This document shows positions 63,609 to 64,000 of a DNA stretch of 64,000 bases, one piece after another. The position numbers were made by a program, and so were the translations under genes. The stretch lies in contig CAWFCV010000032.1 of NCBI GenBank assembly GCA_963814435.1, forward strand, positions 62,001 through 126,000, in the 5' to 3' direction. The DNA is from JAEUPI01 sp963814435. Its GTDB lineage: Bacteria > Pseudomonadota > Gammaproteobacteria > Burkholderiales > Burkholderiaceae_C. Below the pieces are notes generated by a model. That model saw only the letters and a program-made list of their open reading frames with translations. It searched no databases and was not told the origin of the DNA. Each line of letters starts with the position of its first letter. Position 1 is the stretch's first letter.

Positions 63609-64000
63609 TCAGCGGATCTGGCAGCGGGCGCAGTAGAAGGTGGATCGTTGCGCTTGCACGATGCGGCGCACCGGTTGGCCGCACTCGACGCAGGGGCGCC
63701 CTTCTCGACCATAGACGAGTGCCTCGGACTGAAATTGGCCCGCCATGCCGTGGGCATCGCGGAAGTCGCGCAGCGTCGACCCGCCGACTTCGATCGCCCG
63801 CAACAAGGTACGCCTCAGTGCTTGAAGCAGGCGCTCGGCACGCGGGCGAGAGAGCCGGTTGCAGCGCGTGCGCGGGTCGATGCCGGCCTGGAACAACGCC
63901 TCGCAGGCGTAGATGTTGCCGGCGCCGACGACCAGTTCGCCGGCCAGCAGCGCGGCCTTGATCGATGTGCGACGTCGCCGGCACGCCGCGTGAAACGACG
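63609..64000 (-). CDS. mutM: Formamidopyrimidine-DNA glycosylase MutM/Fpg, C-terminal part (runs off right edge)
   Basis: The last about 130 residues of the 8-oxoguanine glycosylase. SIKAALLAGELVVGAGNIYA is the helix-two-turn-helix with the conserved Lys and Asn, followed by CEALFQAGIDPRTR, GGSTLRDF and the zinc finger CVECGQPV...YCARC that grips DNA. The catalytic N-terminal Pro lies outside the window. Together with mutY and a probable adjacent GO-system arrangement, it handles oxidised guanine. The frame is intact to the edge. Confidence 0.93.
   Translation of the reverse strand, partial: SFHAACRRRRTSIKAALLAGELVVGAGNIYACEALFQAGIDPRTRCNRLSRPRAERLLQALRRTLLRAIEVGGSTLRDFRDAHGMAGQFQSEALVYGREGRPCVECGQPVRRIVQAQRSTFYCARCQIR

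Overview
The window reads as a piece of chromosome from a high-GC betaproteobacterium of the order Burkholderiales, probably near Rubrivivax, Leptothrix or Methylibium. Supporting this are the neighbourhoods hrcA-nadK-recN and mutM-GTPase-mutY, an mraZ start at the left edge, a type A RNase P RNA, a betaproteobacterial-style beta-oxidation operon behind a TetR repressor, and strongly GC-biased codon use. This placement rests on gene order and protein resemblance only.

Layout. 1-9.8 kb is mostly housekeeping: the mraZ start, an SDR, an alpha-carbonic anhydrase, an intradiol dioxygenase, rnpB, cysK, a NYN-LOTUS protein, pyrC, an Atm1-like ABC exporter, a YciA-like thioesterase and a coiled-coil zinc-ribbon membrane protein. 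9.8-19.7 kb is accessory: a RES-type toxin-antitoxin pair, a TacAT (GNAT/DUF1778) pair, a PIN-toxin remnant, and a type I secretion/RTX locus carrying a hicAB pair between its ABC transporter and adaptor genes. The adaptor gene runs out of frame into the RTX gene, so that locus looks broken or misassembled. 19.9-33.4 kb has two divergent catabolic groups. Leftward are an aspartoacylase-like amidohydrolase, a complete peptide-type ABC importer, a crotonase, an SGNH esterase and an SDR. Rightward are an N-formylglutamate amidohydrolase-like protein, a second aspartoacylase-like protein, a quinone-oxidoreductase-like MDR and a CitE-like lyase. Together they suggest uptake and hydrolysis of acylated amino acids or small peptides, followed by acyl-CoA processing (inference).

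33.5-35.5 kb holds a small unknown protein, a nuclease-family remnant and an RCC1-repeat lipoprotein. 35.5-43.6 kb is a beta-oxidation operon (TetR, DmdC-like acyl-CoA dehydrogenase, DUF2147, FadB-like, thiolase, FAH-family) read leftward from a perfect palindromic operator. 43.7-55 kb mixes an HNH nuclease, envelope lipoproteins and DUFs with a TetR-controlled three-gene ABC exporter, a TlpA-like thioredoxin, a DUF202 protein and a class II glutamine amidotransferase. 55-64 kb is core: tRNA(CAU), hrcA, nadK, recN, rapZ, a LON-domain protein, mutY, a dynamin-like GTPase and the 3' part of mutM.

Two window-wide features matter. First, a directional element of about 75-79 bp occurs four times, each time 0-6 bp after a stop codon and in the same orientation as the gene it follows. 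Second, many conserved genes carry single-base indels, mostly insertions, while long stretches (about 20-28, 43.5-49 and 50-60 kb) are clean. Most frameshifts are therefore best treated as sequence errors until reads are checked. I did not find a convincing wholly new system; the best leads are the post-stop repeat, the autoregulatory operators of the toxin-antitoxin pairs and the broken secretion locus.
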